Shown here piece after piece: positions 6,211 to 6,242 of a stretch of 6,242 nt of DNA. The stretch is from positions 1 through 6,242 of the forward strand of contig CAJXPN010000290.1 of assembly GCA_913058025.1 (NCBI GenBank), given 5' to 3'. The translations under genes and the position numbers were made by a program. The notes under the pieces are model-generated. The model saw only the letters and a program-made list of their open reading frames with translations, searched no databases and was not told the DNA's origin. The stretch comes from an uncultured Myxococcales bacterium. Lineage in GTDB: Bacteria > Myxococcota_A > Bradymonadia > Bradymonadales > Bradymonadaceae. Within the stretch, counting starts at the first letter, position 1. Each line of letters opens with the position of its first letter.

Positions 6211-6242
6211 CTGTCTCTTATACACATCTCCGAGCCCACGAG
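6211..6242 (+). other. Nextera Read-2 side adapter (library artefact)
   Basis: Bases 6211-6229 are the Tn5 mosaic end in the other orientation (CTGTCTCTTATACACATCT), and 6230-6242 are the start of the P7-side adapter (CCGAGCCCACGAG). In the frame of the kinase it reads L-S-L-I-H-I-S-E-P-T, a well-known contaminant tail in protein databases. It must be trimmed before annotation. Confidence 0.99.

Overview
This is a 6,242-base, strongly GC-rich piece of bacterial DNA (by eye about two-thirds G+C or more). It is flanked on both sides by Illumina Nextera library adapter. The true insert is 50-6210. The P5-side adapter, carrying an i5 index, fills 1-49, and the Read-2 side adapter fills 6211-6242. 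Both outermost genes are therefore cut by the library ends, not by any biological event. The source looks like a myxobacterium or close relative (Myxococcota, formerly Deltaproteobacteria). This rests on the base composition, the style of the large uncharacterised membrane-anchored protein, and the SPPY-type TrmN6-like methyltransferase. It is an inference, not a marker-gene assignment.

Layout: (1) 1290 to 50, minus strand, an uncharacterised protein with one N-terminal membrane segment and a long helical, possibly HEAT-like, C-terminal half; its 3' end is lost in the adapter. (2) 1452-2321, plus strand, divergent from gene 1, a TrmN6-type SAM-dependent methyltransferase. (3) 4508 to 2358, minus strand, convergent with the methyltransferase, a 716-residue FAD-dependent oxidoreductase of the amine-oxidase/carotenoid-desaturase type. 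(4) 5370 to 4597, minus strand, directly upstream of gene 3, an acetoacetate-decarboxylase-fold protein. (5) 5524-6210, plus strand, divergent from gene 4, the N-terminal half of a membrane sensor histidine kinase, cut two codons after its phospho-acceptor histidine.

Genes 4 and 3 lie in the order decarboxylase-like then oxidoreductase, on one strand with an 88-base gap. They look like a two-gene operon that could carry out two steps on one lipid, polyketide or isoprenoid-like substrate. The divergent histidine kinase shares their 153-base upstream region, so it could sense something related, but nothing here proves that. This pair is the best candidate for an undescribed pathway in the window. 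No RNA genes, CRISPR arrays, insertion sequences or prophage genes were seen. Many long open frames antisense to the real genes are by-products of high GC content and are not annotated.
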